This document shows positions 30,115 to 38,587 of a stretch of DNA of 57,113 nucleotides, one piece after another. Under the pieces are notes generated by a model, which had not been told where the DNA came from, did not search any database, and saw only the letters and a list, made by a program, of their open reading frames with translations. Source of the stretch: Rhodospirillaceae bacterium (GTDB taxonomy: Bacteria > Pseudomonadota > Alphaproteobacteria > Rhodospirillales > UBA2165); the NCBI GenBank assembly GCA_947467145.1, contig CANIGJ010000027.1, positions 1-57,113 of the forward strand. The letters are read 5' to 3'. Both the position numbers and the translations under genes were made by a program. The number at the start of each line of letters is the position of its first letter. Within the stretch, counting starts at the first letter, position 1.

Positions 30115-30513
30115 TTAGGCGCCAGCACCTTCGGCCGGCACTTCGGCCGGCGCGGCAGCGGCTTCAGCGGCCTTCGCGGCGGCTTCTTCACGCGCGCGCG
30201 TACGTTCCTGCGCCTTTTCCTTCGGCTTATCCTGCTTCGACTGTTCGAAACGCTTCGGCGCTTCCCTCAGGCCGGCGTTCGCCAAGAAACGGGCAACGCG
30301 ATCGGTCGGCTGCGCGCCGACGGACAGCCAATACTGGATGCGCTCGGTCTTGAGCAGCAAACGCTCGGCATGATCCTGCGGCAGCATCGGGTTGTAGGAC
30401 CCCACGCGCTCGATGAAGCGGCCGTCGCGCGGCGAATTCGCGTCGGCGACAACGATACGATAGTAGGGGCGCTTCTTGGAGCCGCCGCGGGAAAGTCGGA
30501 TTTTAGTGGCCAT
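30115..30513 (-). CDS. rpsP: Ribosomal protein bS16
   Basis: A 132-residue small-subunit protein. The core reads [33 protein letters not shown] and [17 protein letters not shown]. The last 45 residues form an Ala/Glu/Lys-rich tail, a common extension in alphaproteobacteria. It follows ffh by 65 bases on the same strand. Confidence 0.96.
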   Translation of the reverse strand: MATKIRLSRGGSKKRPYYRIVVADANSPRDGRFIERVGSYNPMLPQDHAERLLLKTERIQYWLSVGAQPTDRVARFLANAGLREAPKRFEQSKQDKPKEKAQERTRAREEAAAKAAEAAAAPAEVPAEGAGA

Positions 30514-30578
30514 ACGTCTGGTCTTCCTTAACTGGTGGTTGTTCGGTTCGTGTATTCGTTATTCGCGTAATTTCGTGC

Positions 30579-31961
30579 TTAGCGGGCACCCGGAAAACCG
30601 GGCGGCATCATCGGCGGCATGCCGCCGCCGAATAGGCCGCGTTTTCCCATGCTGCCCATCTTTTTCATCATGTCGCTCATCTGCTGGAATTGCTTCAGCA
30701 GCTTGTTCACATCCTGCACCGACGTGCCGGAGCCATTGGCGATGCGGATGCGCCGCTTGGCGTTGAGCAGTTTCGGATTGCCGCGCTCGGCCCGGGTCAT
30801 CGAACGGATGATCGCCTGCTGACGCGCCAGCACCTTGTTGTCGAGATTGGCGTTCTCGATCTGCTTTTTCATCTTGTTGACGCCGGGGATCATGCCGATC
30901 AACCCGCCGATGTCGCCCATGCTCTGAATCTGGCCGAGTTGATCGGCGAGATCGTCGAGCGTGAATTGCCCGCGCATTGCACGCTTCGCGGTCTTCTCGG
31001 CTTCGGCGCGATCGATGGTTTGCGCGGCCTTCTCGACCAGGCCGACGACGTCGCCCATGCCGAGGATGCGGCCGGCGACGCGCATCGGATCGAATGCTTC
31101 GAGCGCATCGAGCTTTTCGCCGACACCCATCAGCTTGATGGGGCGGCCGGTGATCGCGCGCATGCTGAGCGCCGCACCGCCACGCGCATCGCCATCGACA
31201 CGGGTCAGCACAATGCCGGTGATGCCCACGCGTTCGTTGAATTCTTTCGCCGTGTTCACGGCGTCCATACCCGACAGCGCATCGGCGACCAGCAGCACTT
31301 CGGCCGGCTTCACCGCGCCGCGGATCTCGGCGACCTCGGCCATCAAGGCCATATCGATCGACAGCCGACCGGCGGTATCGAGGATGACGACGTCGTAGCC
31401 TTCGCGGCGCGCCGTTTCCATCGCGCGTTTGGCGATCGCGACCGGACGTTCGCCGATCACAGGGGTCAACGAGGCGACGCCGCCCTGCTCACCCAGGATA
31501 CGCAATTGTTCCTGCGCGGCGGGACGGGCGACGTCCAAACCGGCCAACAGGACCTTCTTGCGATCGCGTTGCGTCAGACGAACGCCGAGCTTGGCCGACG
31601 TGGTGGTTTTACCCGAACCTTGCAGGCCGACCATGAGGATCGGCACCGGGGGCGCGGCGTTGAAATTGAGCGCGCTGTTACCTTCGCCACCTTCGCCCAG
31701 CATCTCGACCAGGCAATCGTGCACGATCTTGATGACCATCTGGCCCGGCGTGATGCTGCGCAGCACATCCTGGCCGATCGCCCTCTGGGTCGCTTTTTCG
31801 ATGAAATCGCGGGCGACCGGCAGGGCGACATCGGCTTCGAGCAAAGCCACGCGCACTTCGCGCATAGCTTCCTCGACATCGGCTTCCTTCAGCGCACCGC
31901 GCCGGGTCAGCCGATCGAAGACATCCGACAGTTTCGAGCTTAACGCGTCGAACACGCCCAA
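30579..31961 (-). CDS. ffh: Signal recognition particle protein Ffh
   Basis: A 460-residue SRP GTPase that binds 4.5S RNA and signal sequences of nascent membrane proteins. It has the N domain (1-90), the G domain with GLQGSGKTTTSAKL, DTAGRLSID, TRVDGDARGG and the ALSGMD motif, and a methionine-rich M domain with QMSDMMKKMGSMGKRG and a GGMPPMMPPGFPG tail. Its receptor FtsY is encoded 3.5 kb away on the other strand. Transcription probably starts at the promoter near 32082-32110, passing a terminator-like hairpin in the leader. Confidence 0.97.
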   Translation of the reverse strand: MGVFDALSSKLSDVFDRLTRRGALKEADVEEAMREVRVALLEADVALPVARDFIEKATQRAIGQDVLRSITPGQMVIKIVHDCLVEMLGEGGEGNSALNFNAAPPVPILMVGLQGSGKTTTSAKLGVRLTQRDRKKVLLAGLDVARPAAQEQLRILGEQGGVASLTPVIGERPVAIAKRAMETARREGYDVVILDTAGRLSIDMALMAEVAEIRGAVKPAEVLLVADALSGMDAVNTAKEFNERVGITGIVLTRVDGDARGGAALSMRAITGRPIKLMGVGEKLDALEAFDPMRVAGRILGMGDVVGLVEKAAQTIDRAEAEKTAKRAMRGQFTLDDLADQLGQIQSMGDIGGLIGMIPGVNKMKKQIENANLDNKVLARQQAIIRSMTRAERGNPKLLNAKRRIRIANGSGTSVQDVNKLLKQFQQMSDMMKKMGSMGKRGLFGGGMPPMMPPGFPGAR

Positions 31962-32007
31962 CTACTCCAGTCACCACACAACAAGCTTGTACGCAGGGGC
32001 GCACAAA

Positions 32008-32044
32008 CGAAAAACGCCAGTGCGCGAACCTTCGCGGACTGGCG
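32008..32044 (-). terminator. Terminator-like hairpin in the ffh leader (candidate attenuator)
   Basis: CGCCAGT (32015-32021) pairs with ACTGGCG (32038-32044). Inside, CGCGAA/TTCGCG extends the helix past one G-G mismatch, giving 13 pairs with a two-base loop. On the minus strand it is followed by TTTTTCGTTTG. It sits about 30 bases after the predicted transcription start and 47 bases before the ffh ATG. It could stop part of the transcription into ffh-rpsP-rimM-trmD-rplS, or end a very short RNA. Confidence 0.6.
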
Positions 32045-32081
32045 GCGCCACGCATCAAAGGCGGGGCGTCAAAGCGGGCGG

Positions 32082-32110
32082 AACATAGGCACGTGACATA
32101 TTCGAGTCAA
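32082..32110 (-). promoter_or_regulatory. Predicted sigma70-type promoter of ffh
   Basis: On the minus strand TTGACT (32105-32110) and TATGTT (32082-32087) are separated by exactly 17 bases. They match the -35 consensus at five and the -10 consensus at four of six positions. The start would be near 32075, giving a leader of about 115 bases before ffh. It is one of the few promoters in the window that can be named with some confidence. Confidence 0.55.
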
Positions 32111-32289
32111 GCAATACAGCCATGCTTGCGCCCCCTTTCGCCGGGAACTCTGCAACCCATATTCATGTTGCTGTCGAACAGTCCCGCGCGCCGTGTGTCA
32201 CGCCATCGTGAACGCCCAGGACCGTAGCATGCCTTGTATTTTGTTAAATGGGCTCCACATCTACCGCATGCATAAGTAATAGGATGCAC

Positions 32290-32393
32290 CTATCGCTTAT
32301 GTTGCGCGATAGATTGAATTTCCGTAGTTTTCGGCGATAGTTAATCGTGCTATTTAAATTTTGCTCAACTGATTGAAAAAACTCTTAATCAGT
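32290..32393 (+). promoter_or_regulatory. Repeated heptamers and an inverted repeat upstream of the XRE regulator
   Basis: The heptamer GCGATAG occurs at 32306-32312 and 32334-32340 and inverted (CTATCGC) at 32290-32296, so the first two form a palindrome with a nine-base centre. Further on, ACTGATT (32368-32374) and AATCAGT (32387-32393) form a second inverted repeat. The region is much more AT-rich than its surroundings. Such repeats in front of an XRE gene are typical of autoregulatory operators; binding is inferred. Confidence 0.4.
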
Positions 32394-32446
32394 CAAATAA
32401 AACAACCATCTAAGAAAAATCCACTTGAGGGTATGCGAGGACAATA

Positions 32447-32881
32447 TTGGCGATGAGAAGACGAACAATAAAAGATGACGGACCGGATCCAATTGATCGG
32501 TATGTCGGATCGCGTGTGCGCGCTCGCCGCGTGGGAATTCGGCTAAGTCAGACCAAACTTGGTGAAGCGATTGGGGTTACTTTTCAGCAAGTACAGAAGT
32601 ACGAAAACGGCACCAACCGCATCGGGGCAAGCAATTTGTTCAAGATCGGCAAGACGCTTGGGGTCGATGTCGCCTACTTCTTTGAAGGCGTTCAGGAAAT
32701 TGCCGATTCGATGATGACGGATGCGCCCGAGGTCCCGCTGGCCGGGATCAAGGAAGATCCGCTGACCTCGCGCGACGCGATAGAGTTGATGCACAACTAT
32801 TACCGCGTAAAAGACGCCATTGTGCGTAAACGACTCGCGCAATTCGTGAAGACACTGGCGCATTCCACAGACGAGACGTGA
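32447..32881 (+). CDS. XRE-family transcriptional regulator
   Basis: A 144-residue regulator. The helix-turn-helix (about 20-75) reads RVRARRVGIRLSQTKLGEAI followed by GVTFQQVQKYENGTNRIGAS, and DVAYFFEGV closes the domain. The C-terminal tail (about 105-140) has EDPLTSRDAIELMHNYYRVK and VRKRLAQFVKTLA, the small tail module common in alphaproteobacterial XRE proteins. TTG at 32447 or ATG at 32453 may be the start; GAGGA at 32437-32441 suits either. It sits in an AT-rich gap between ffh and dapF, and the next gene resembles its tail. Confidence 0.88.
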   Translation: MAMRRRTIKDDGPDPIDRYVGSRVRARRVGIRLSQTKLGEAIGVTFQQVQKYENGTNRIGASNLFKIGKTLGVDVAYFFEGVQEIADSMMTDAPEVPLAGIKEDPLTSRDAIELMHNYYRVKDAIVRKRLAQFVKTLAHSTDET

Positions 32882-33004
32882 TCTAGTCTGTCATTCCTCA
32901 ATTTTTTAGTTAGCCGTTCGACCGACGCATGCTATACCCACCCGGGTAATATTGTACAAAAATCACTACTGTAAGTCGTAAGTACTGCTCGGGTTGGGGG
33001 AAGC

Positions 33005-33262
33005 ATGAGTGACGAAAGCGGGAGGCTCGGTGAAAAACCGGCCTCTGACATGTTGGCCGATCAATTTGTCCAAAAGATCGGCCAACAAATTCTGGATACC
33101 CTGGCAAGCGCGGGACTAGCCGCTGCCGCCGCCCAACGCCGTGGCGTCGTCCCAGCCGAGATGGGGCGCCTGGTCAGTGCTTTCGCCAGCATCGAAGATG
33201 CCCGGGTCCGCCACGAATGCCTGTCGCTCATCGAAGCCATTAGCGGATCCCCTAGCCGATAG
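33005..33262 (+). CDS. Small protein resembling the C-terminal tail module of XRE regulators
   Basis: An 85-residue protein with a good ribosome site (GGGGGAAG) before ATG at 33005. There is no DNA-binding domain. The C-terminal half (MGRLVSAFASIEDARVRHEC, LSLIEAIS) has the same pattern as the tail of the preceding XRE protein: leucine-rich helix, I/V-x-D, V-R-x-x, then a helix ending in a small residue. It may be an antagonist or partner of such regulators, or a domain remnant. The resemblance is by eye only. Confidence 0.6.
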   Translation: MSDESGRLGEKPASDMLADQFVQKIGQQILDTLASAGLAAAAAQRRGVVPAEMGRLVSAFASIEDARVRHECLSLIEAISGSPSR

Positions 33263-33351
33263 AATACGGCGGCTGCACAAGCAGCATGCCATCCGGCGAT
33301 AGCAGCCGAACCTGTGGACTTCCGTGGCCCGGCGGCCTATATCGCCGGGTC

Positions 33352-34176
33352 ATGACCGCATTCCTGAAAATGCATGGACTCGGCAACGATTTCATCGTGC
33401 TGGACGGCCGCGCCACGTCGCCCAATCTCACGCCCGAGATCACGCGCCGCTTGGCCGACCGGCATCGCGGTATCGGCTGCGATCAGTTGATCGTCATCGA
33501 ACCGCCGCGCGCCAAGGACAGCGATGCGTTCATGCGCATCCTCAATGCCGACGGCGGCGAAGTCGAGGCGTGCGGCAATGCCGTGCGCTGCATCGGTGCG
33601 CTGATGATGGATGAGCGCGGCCGCAATACCGCACTGATCGAAACCCTGGCCGGCCCGGTCGCCATCAGCGTCAATGAACATGGCATCACCGCCGATATGG
33701 GGCCGGCGCGCCTCAACTGGAACGAAATCCCGCTGGCGCGCGAGATGGACACGCTGTCGCTCGCCATCGAGGACGGCCCGTTACGCCGCCCGGTCGGCGT
33801 CGGCATGGGCAATCCGCACGCGGTGTTCTTCGTCGATGACGCCGAACGCATCGCACTGTCGGACATCGGCCCGCGCATCGAACATCATCCGCTTTACCCC
33901 AAGCGCACCAATGTCGAGATCGTCGAAGTGCAAGGCCCCGCCAAGCTGCGCGTGCGCGTCTGGGAACGCGGCGCCGGCATCACGCAGGCCTGCGGCACGG
34001 GTGCCTGCGCGGCACTGGTCGGAGCACATCGGCGCGGCTTGATCGGCCGGGCCGCCGATATCGAGCTCGACGGCGGCACGCTGCACGTCGAATGGAGAGA
34101 CGACAATCACGTGCTGATGACCGGGCCGACCACCCTCGCCTACACCGGCGATATCGACCTAGCAGCTTACGCATGA
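33352..34176 (+). CDS. dapF: Diaminopimelate epimerase
   Basis: A 274-residue enzyme that converts LL- to meso-diaminopimelate for lysine and peptidoglycan synthesis. The two catalytic cysteines are in EACGNAVRC and QACGTGACAA. The start MTAFLKMHGLGNDFIVLDGR fits the family, so ATG at 33352 is used instead of the in-frame start 22 codons upstream. It overlaps mtaB by four bases (ATGA), and ftsY follows, so dapF-mtaB-ftsY are one operon. Confidence 0.96.
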   Translation: MTAFLKMHGLGNDFIVLDGRATSPNLTPEITRRLADRHRGIGCDQLIVIEPPRAKDSDAFMRILNADGGEVEACGNAVRCIGALMMDERGRNTALIETLAGPVAISVNEHGITADMGPARLNWNEIPLAREMDTLSLAIEDGPLRRPVGVGMGNPHAVFFVDDAERIALSDIGPRIEHHPLYPKRTNVEIVEVQGPAKLRVRVWERGAGITQACGTGACAALVGAHRRGLIGRAADIELDGGTLHVEWRDDNHVLMTGPTTLAYTGDIDLAAYA

Positions 34177-35417
34177 GCGGTGCCCGCAGCGAAGTCGTGA
34201 CACTCGGCTGCCGGCTGAACGCGCTCGAATCCGAAGTGATCCAGACGCGCGTCGATCAAGCCGAGCTTGCCGATACCGTCATCTTCAACACCTGCGCCGT
34301 CACATCCGAAGCCGAACGCCAGGCGCGCCAGGCGATCCGCAAGGTCAAACGCGAACGCCCCGACGCCAAGATCATCGTCACCGGATGCGCGGCACAGATC
34401 GCTCCGCAGAAATTCGCCGACATGCCCGAGGTCGATCGCGTCATCGGCAACGATGAAAAACTGGCGCGCGAAACCTATCGCGGCACCGACCGCATTGCCG
34501 TAGCGGATATCATGGTTTCCCGCGCAGCCCCCGAACACACCATCGGCGGGTTCGAGACGCGCACGCGCGCCTTCGTGCAGATCCAACAGGGCTGCGATCA
34601 CCGCTGCACCTTCTGCATCATCCCGTTCGGGCGCGGCAACAGCCGCAGCCTCGGCGCCGACGCGATCCTGAATCAGGCCGCGCGCCTCACAACGGCGGGC
34701 TACCGCGAGATCGTGCTGACCGGCGTCGATATCTCGTCCTACGGCACCGATCTCGGCGCGGGTCTCAGTCTCGGCGCGTTGTGCCGCCTGATGCTTGAAC
34801 GCACGCCGGGCCTGACCCGGTTGCGCCTGTCCTCGCTCGACCCCGCCGTCGTCGATGAATCCTTGCTGGCGCTGATCGCGGACGATGCGCGCCTGATGCC
34901 GCATCTGCATCTCAGCGTGCAGGCGGGCAGCGACATGATCCTCAAGCGCATGAAGCGCCGCCATCTGCGCGCCGATGTGATCGCGCTGGCCAAACGCCTG
35001 CGCGAGGCGCGCGCCGATCTCGTGCTGGGCGCCGATCTGATCGCCGGTTTCCCGACCGAGGACGACGCGATGTTCGAAGATTCGATGCGTATCGTCGAGG
35101 AAGCCGACCTCACCTATCTGCACGTCTTTCCCTTCAGCGCGCGCACCGGCACGCCGGCGGCGCGCATGCCGCAGTTGTCCGGCACGATCCGGCGCGAACG
35201 CGCCAGCCGCCTGCGTGCGCTGGGCGACGAACGACGCGAGCGCTACCTCGCCAGCCTCAAAGGCAGCGAAGCCGAGATCCTGGCCGAGAAGGACAATCGC
35301 GGCTACACGCAGCATTACGCGCCCGTGCGGATCGATCATGCCGTCAATCCCGGCGAGGTCGTGCGCGTGCGCATCACCGGAACCGAGGGCGGCACCCTCA
35401 CCGCTGCGGCAGCGTAA
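34173..35417 (+). CDS. mtaB: tRNA t6A37 methylthiotransferase MtaB
   Basis: A 414-residue radical-SAM enzyme that converts t6A to ms2t6A at position 37 of tRNAs. It has the N-terminal UPF0004 domain with cysteines in TLGCRLNALE, NTCAVTSEA and TGCAAQ, the radical-SAM cluster motif GCDHRCTFC near residue 140, and a C-terminal TRAM-like segment ending in EVVRVRITG. MtaB rather than MiaB is chosen because of the TLGCRLN start and the position between dapF and ftsY. Confidence 0.92.
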   Translation: MSGARSEVVTLGCRLNALESEVIQTRVDQAELADTVIFNTCAVTSEAERQARQAIRKVKRERPDAKIIVTGCAAQIAPQKFADMPEVDRVIGNDEKLARETYRGTDRIAVADIMVSRAAPEHTIGGFETRTRAFVQIQQGCDHRCTFCIIPFGRGNSRSLGADAILNQAARLTTAGYREIVLTGVDISSYGTDLGAGLSLGALCRLMLERTPGLTRLRLSSLDPAVVDESLLALIADDARLMPHLHLSVQAGSDMILKRMKRRHLRADVIALAKRLREARADLVLGADLIAGFPTEDDAMFEDSMRIVEEADLTYLHVFPFSARTGTPAARMPQLSGTIRRERASRLRALGDERRERYLASLKGSEAEILAEKDNRGYTQHYAPVRIDHAVNPGEVVRVRITGTEGGTLTAAAA

Positions 35418-35421
35418 GGTA

Positions 35422-36348
35422 ATGGCTGACGGGAAAGTCGGCTGGCTCGGCCGCCTCAAGGCGGGACTCGGCCGCACCTCGCAAGCGCTGGGTCGTGGCA
35501 TCGACGGCTTGTTCGGCGGCCAGAAAGCCGACGCCAAGACGCTGCAAAGTCTCGAAGATCTCTTGGTCATGTCCGATCTCGGGATCGCGACGGCGCAGCG
35601 CCTCGCCAAGGACGTCGCCAAAGAACGCTTCGACGAAGCGACCGCCGACTCCGTGCGCGAACATCTGGCGCGCGAGATCGAAACGATCCTGGAACCGATC
35701 GCACGGCCACTCGAACCGTCGGCCGCGCACAAACCCCATATCGTCTTGGTCACCGGCGTCAACGGCAGCGGCAAGACGACGACCATCGGCAAGCTTGCGC
35801 ATTATTATAAGAACCAGGGTTTGAAGGTGATGCTGGCGGCCGGCGATACGTTCCGCGCCGCCGCCATCGAGCAGCTCAAGATCTGGGGCGAGCGCACCGG
35901 TGCGCCGGTGATTTCGTCGCAGCCCGGCGCCGATGCGGCGAGCCTTGCCTTTGACGCGATCCAGCAAGCGCGCGAAGCGGATATCGATCTATTGTTCATC
36001 GATACCGCCGGGCGGCTACAGAACCGCAAGGAACTGATGGCCGAACTGGAAAAGATCGTGCGCGTGATCAAGAAAATCGATCCCGATGCCCCGCACGATT
36101 GCCTATTGGTGCTCGATGCCACGGTCGGCCAGAACGCCCATTCGCAGGTCGAAACGTTCCGTCAGATCGTCGGGATCACCGGGCTCGTGGTCACCAAGCT
36201 CGACGGCTCGGCGAAGGGCGGGGTTATCGTGGCATTGGCGGAAAAATTCGCCCTGCCCGTCCATGCCATCGGGGTTGGCGAAACGGCGGACGATCTGCGG
36301 CCGTTCGCGGCAAAGGATTTCGCCCGCGCCCTGGTCGGCCTGGATTAA
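35422..36348 (+). CDS. ftsY: Signal recognition particle receptor FtsY
   Basis: A 308-residue SRP receptor GTPase. It has the NG domains without the long acidic A domain of E. coli. The P-loop is GVNGSGKTTTIGKL, followed by DTAGRLQNRKELM, TKLDGSAKGG and GVGETADDLRPF. The start MADGKVGWLGRLKAGLGRTS gives a short amphipathic N-terminus for membrane contact. ATG at 35422 is four bases after the mtaB stop. It pairs with Ffh encoded in the same window. Confidence 0.96.
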   Translation: MADGKVGWLGRLKAGLGRTSQALGRGIDGLFGGQKADAKTLQSLEDLLVMSDLGIATAQRLAKDVAKERFDEATADSVREHLAREIETILEPIARPLEPSAAHKPHIVLVTGVNGSGKTTTIGKLAHYYKNQGLKVMLAAGDTFRAAAIEQLKIWGERTGAPVISSQPGADAASLAFDAIQQAREADIDLLFIDTAGRLQNRKELMAELEKIVRVIKKIDPDAPHDCLLVLDATVGQNAHSQVETFRQIVGITGLVVTKLDGSAKGGVIVALAEKFALPVHAIGVGETADDLRPFAAKDFARALVGLD

Positions 36349-36357
36349 GGCCGAACG

Positions 36358-36582
36358 TCAGACTCGAATATTCAGGTAAAAGCCGCGCGGCACGTTGGTG
36401 CGCAATTCGGTACCCGCATCGAGGGTGCGGTTGAGCTTGGCGACGGCACGCTGGAATTCGTCGTTTGCCATGGGCTGCGACGGTGTCGTGGCCGCCGCTT
36501 GGCCAGGCCGGCCATAGCCACCGGACGGGCCACGGAGCGCCATCGATGGATTTTGTTGAGAGATGCGAACGTTGTCGGCCAT
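36358..36582 (-). CDS. Small conserved-looking protein of unknown function
   Basis: A 74-residue protein in the gap between ftsY and the chemoreceptor-like gene. It begins MADNVRISQQNPSMALRGPS, has a glycine/proline/glutamine-rich middle, and ends with an ordered segment (DEFQRAVAKLNRTLDAGTEL, then RTNVPRGFYLNIRV). The frame stays open 227 codons further upstream, but that part runs antisense to the receptor gene and is discounted. No strong ribosome site is seen. The function is unknown. Confidence 0.5.
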   Translation of the reverse strand: MADNVRISQQNPSMALRGPSGGYGRPGQAAATTPSQPMANDEFQRAVAKLNRTLDAGTELRTNVPRGFYLNIRV

Positions 36583-36705
36583 GACGCGGAGTTTAGGCCG
36601 CGATTGGTTAACAGAGCATGATTTCGCGGTCCTAAATCGTCTGCGTTGCCGCATCGGGATCGGAGCCCTAACATAAGGGTCACACAGGTTCCCACAGAGA
36701 GTTCC

Positions 36706-38586
36706 ATGGCGCCCAACGGCACCCGCGACCAAGCATTTCCCGGCCCGCGCGAAGACCCCCTGGAACGCACGTTCCTCGGCGGCTCGTCGATGGGAGCGCG
36801 TGTCGGCTGGTTCGTCTTCGCCTGCGTGATCGCCCTCGGGCTCGCCGGGGCCGCGCTCTATCATGTGGACGAACGGGCCGAACGCCTGATCGGCGCGATC
36901 GCGGCGGGCAACGATATCCAGGGCCGGATCGCCAAGATCGAACAGGCGACCGCCGCCGTGCGGAGCGAGGCGCGCACCTTCCTCGGCAATCGTAATGCCC
37001 AAGCTGCCGAATCCTACCGCCGCGCCAGCGAGGGATTGTCGGCGGCGTTGAAATCGCTGATCGATGAGCCGGCCGCCATCGACGCGCAACGTTTCGCCGC
37101 CACCTTGAACGACGGCATCACGCAGCATTCCGAACAGTTCCAGAATATCGTCCGTATCAACACGCTTCTGGGCGGGCCGAATAGCGGGCTGATCGGCAAC
37201 ACCTTGAGCGGTGGTGCCGCACTCGAACGGCGCACCGCCGAAGCGTCGTCGCCCTTCGCGCAACGCATTGCGTCGTTCCGCCGCGTCGAAACCGCACTGA
37301 TCAACGGCACAACGGCGCCGGCCGACAAGACATTGTCGGATGAAATCGGCGAAGTGCGCCGCGCGATCGCGGACTCGACCCTATCGCAGAATGCCAAACA
37401 GGATATCGACCGGCTGGCCGAAGCCTATGCCTCGGACATCGGACAGTTGGCGCGCACGCGCACCACCTTGACCCAGGCGACGACGCGTCTCGACGAGATC
37501 GAAGCCTATATCGCGCCCTCGCTGGAATCGCTCACCAGCTTCGCCGCCGAATTTTCGCAGACCGCACGGCGCGGTGGCGATGCGACACGCCAGAACCTGC
37601 GCCTGATCGCAGCCGGCGGTGTTGCCGGCGCCCTGTTGCTGGTGCTGTTGGTCGGGCTCGCGATGCTGCGCAGCCTGACGCAGCCGATCCTGCGCCTGGC
37701 AGCCTCGTCGGCCGAACTCGCCCACGGCAACCACGTGGTCGCAATCCCGGGCCTCGGCAACGACGACGCCACAGGCACGATCGCCCGGGCGCTGACCTAT
37801 TTCCGCGAGAACCTGATTCAGGCCGATCGCCTGCGCAAAGAACTCGAACTCGCCCTGCAGCGCGCCGACGCCGCGCAACCGATCACGCCGGTCGCCATCA
37901 CGCCGGCCGTGGCGCCAGAGCCCGTGCTGCCGCCGGAACCCGTCCTGCCACCCGAGCCGATTCTGCCACCGGAACCTGTACTGCCCGAGCGCGAATTGCC
38001 GCGCCGCCGCAGCCTCGTTGCGAACAATCGCGAGCGCGAAACCGGCACGCAGATTTCGGTCATCAGCCGCATGCTGGCCGAAACCAGCCAAGCCGCTTCG
38101 ACCGCGGCCGGCGAAGCGGAACGCACCGAATCCATGGTCAACGGCTTGAGCGAGACCATCCAGCGCATCGACGACGTCGAGACCCTGCTCGCCAGCATCA
38201 GCGATCAGATGAGCTTGCTCGCCGTGCAGACCGCGCTGTCCGACGACGCGGGCGATACGCGCGAGAACCTCGTCGTGCTCGCCGAGAAGCGTCAGAACAG
38301 CAATATCGGCCAATCGGTCGCGGATCGCATCGACACGATCCAGGCCGGCACCAAGCGCGCGATCAAAAGCGTGCAGCAGATCGGGCGCACGATCACCGAG
38401 GTCAACGAGGTCGCGGTGCAATTCGCATCCGAAGCGTCGAGCGAAGCGCTCGATGCCGCAACCGAACTGCTGCATCAGTCGGAAGACCTGCGCGGCATGC
38501 TCGACGATCTGTTGAACAAGATCCGCGCCGAAGGCGGCGGCACCGCCCCGCTGCTGCCGCGCGGCCGCCAGACGGAACGCGAATAA
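36706..38586 (+). CDS. Membrane chemoreceptor-like protein with HAMP domain and degenerate signalling tip
   Basis: A 626-residue protein with a membrane helix at about 33-53, a helical periplasmic sensor region (55-298), a second membrane helix (about 300-322), a HAMP-like segment (322-375), a proline-rich linker (404-427) of four six-residue repeats, and a coiled-coil C-terminus. The segment ISDQMSLLAVQTALSDDAGD resembles the hairpin tip of methyl-accepting chemotaxis proteins, but the usual QTNLLALNAAIEAARAGE core is changed and the cytoplasmic bundle is short. It may signal to a non-standard partner or act structurally. ATG at 36706 is preceded by AGAGAG. Confidence 0.75.
   Translation: MAPNGTRDQAFPGPREDPLERTFLGGSSMGARVGWFVFACVIALGLAGAALYHVDERAERLIGAIAAGNDIQGRIAKIEQATAAVRSEARTFLGNRNAQAAESYRRASEGLSAALKSLIDEPAAIDAQRFAATLNDGITQHSEQFQNIVRINTLLGGPNSGLIGNTLSGGAALERRTAEASSPFAQRIASFRRVETALINGTTAPADKTLSDEIGEVRRAIADSTLSQNAKQDIDRLAEAYASDIGQLARTRTTLTQATTRLDEIEAYIAPSLESLTSFAAEFSQTARRGGDATRQNLRLIAAGGVAGALLLVLLVGLAMLRSLTQPILRLAASSAELAHGNHVVAIPGLGNDDATGTIARALTYFRENLIQADRLRKELELALQRADAAQPITPVAITPAVAPEPVLPPEPVLPPEPILPPEPVLPERELPRRRSLVANNRERETGTQISVISRMLAETSQAASTAAGEAERTESMVNGLSETIQRIDDVETLLASISDQMSLLAVQTALSDDAGDTRENLVVLAEKRQNSNIGQSVADRIDTIQAGTKRAIKSVQQIGRTITEVNEVAVQFASEASSEALDAATELLHQSEDLRGMLDDLLNKIRAEGGGTAPLLPRGRQTERE
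37915..37986 (+). repeat. Four 18-base repeats encoding PEP(V/I)LP
   Basis: Four consecutive codon blocks encode PEPVLP, PEPVLP, PEPILP and PEPVLP in the linker of the receptor-like protein. Synonymous codons differ between copies, so the array is old and kept at the protein level rather than fresh slippage. Such proline-rich stretches form stiff extended linkers. Confidence 0.9.
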
Positions 38587-38587
38587 G

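Noticed and set aside
32107..32289. A 60-codon minus-strand frame with a CxxC pair upstream of ffh
   Set aside because: It overlaps the predicted ffh promoter, lacks a ribosome site and ends in low-complexity sequence; probably chance.
34167..35792. A 541-codon open frame antisense to mtaB and ftsY
   Set aside because: It crosses two certain genes on the opposite strand and shows no domain.
36583..37263. Upstream extension of the small minus-strand gene at 36358-36582
   Set aside because: The extension is antisense to the chemoreceptor-like gene and has no protein-like pattern; only the last 74 codons look genuine.
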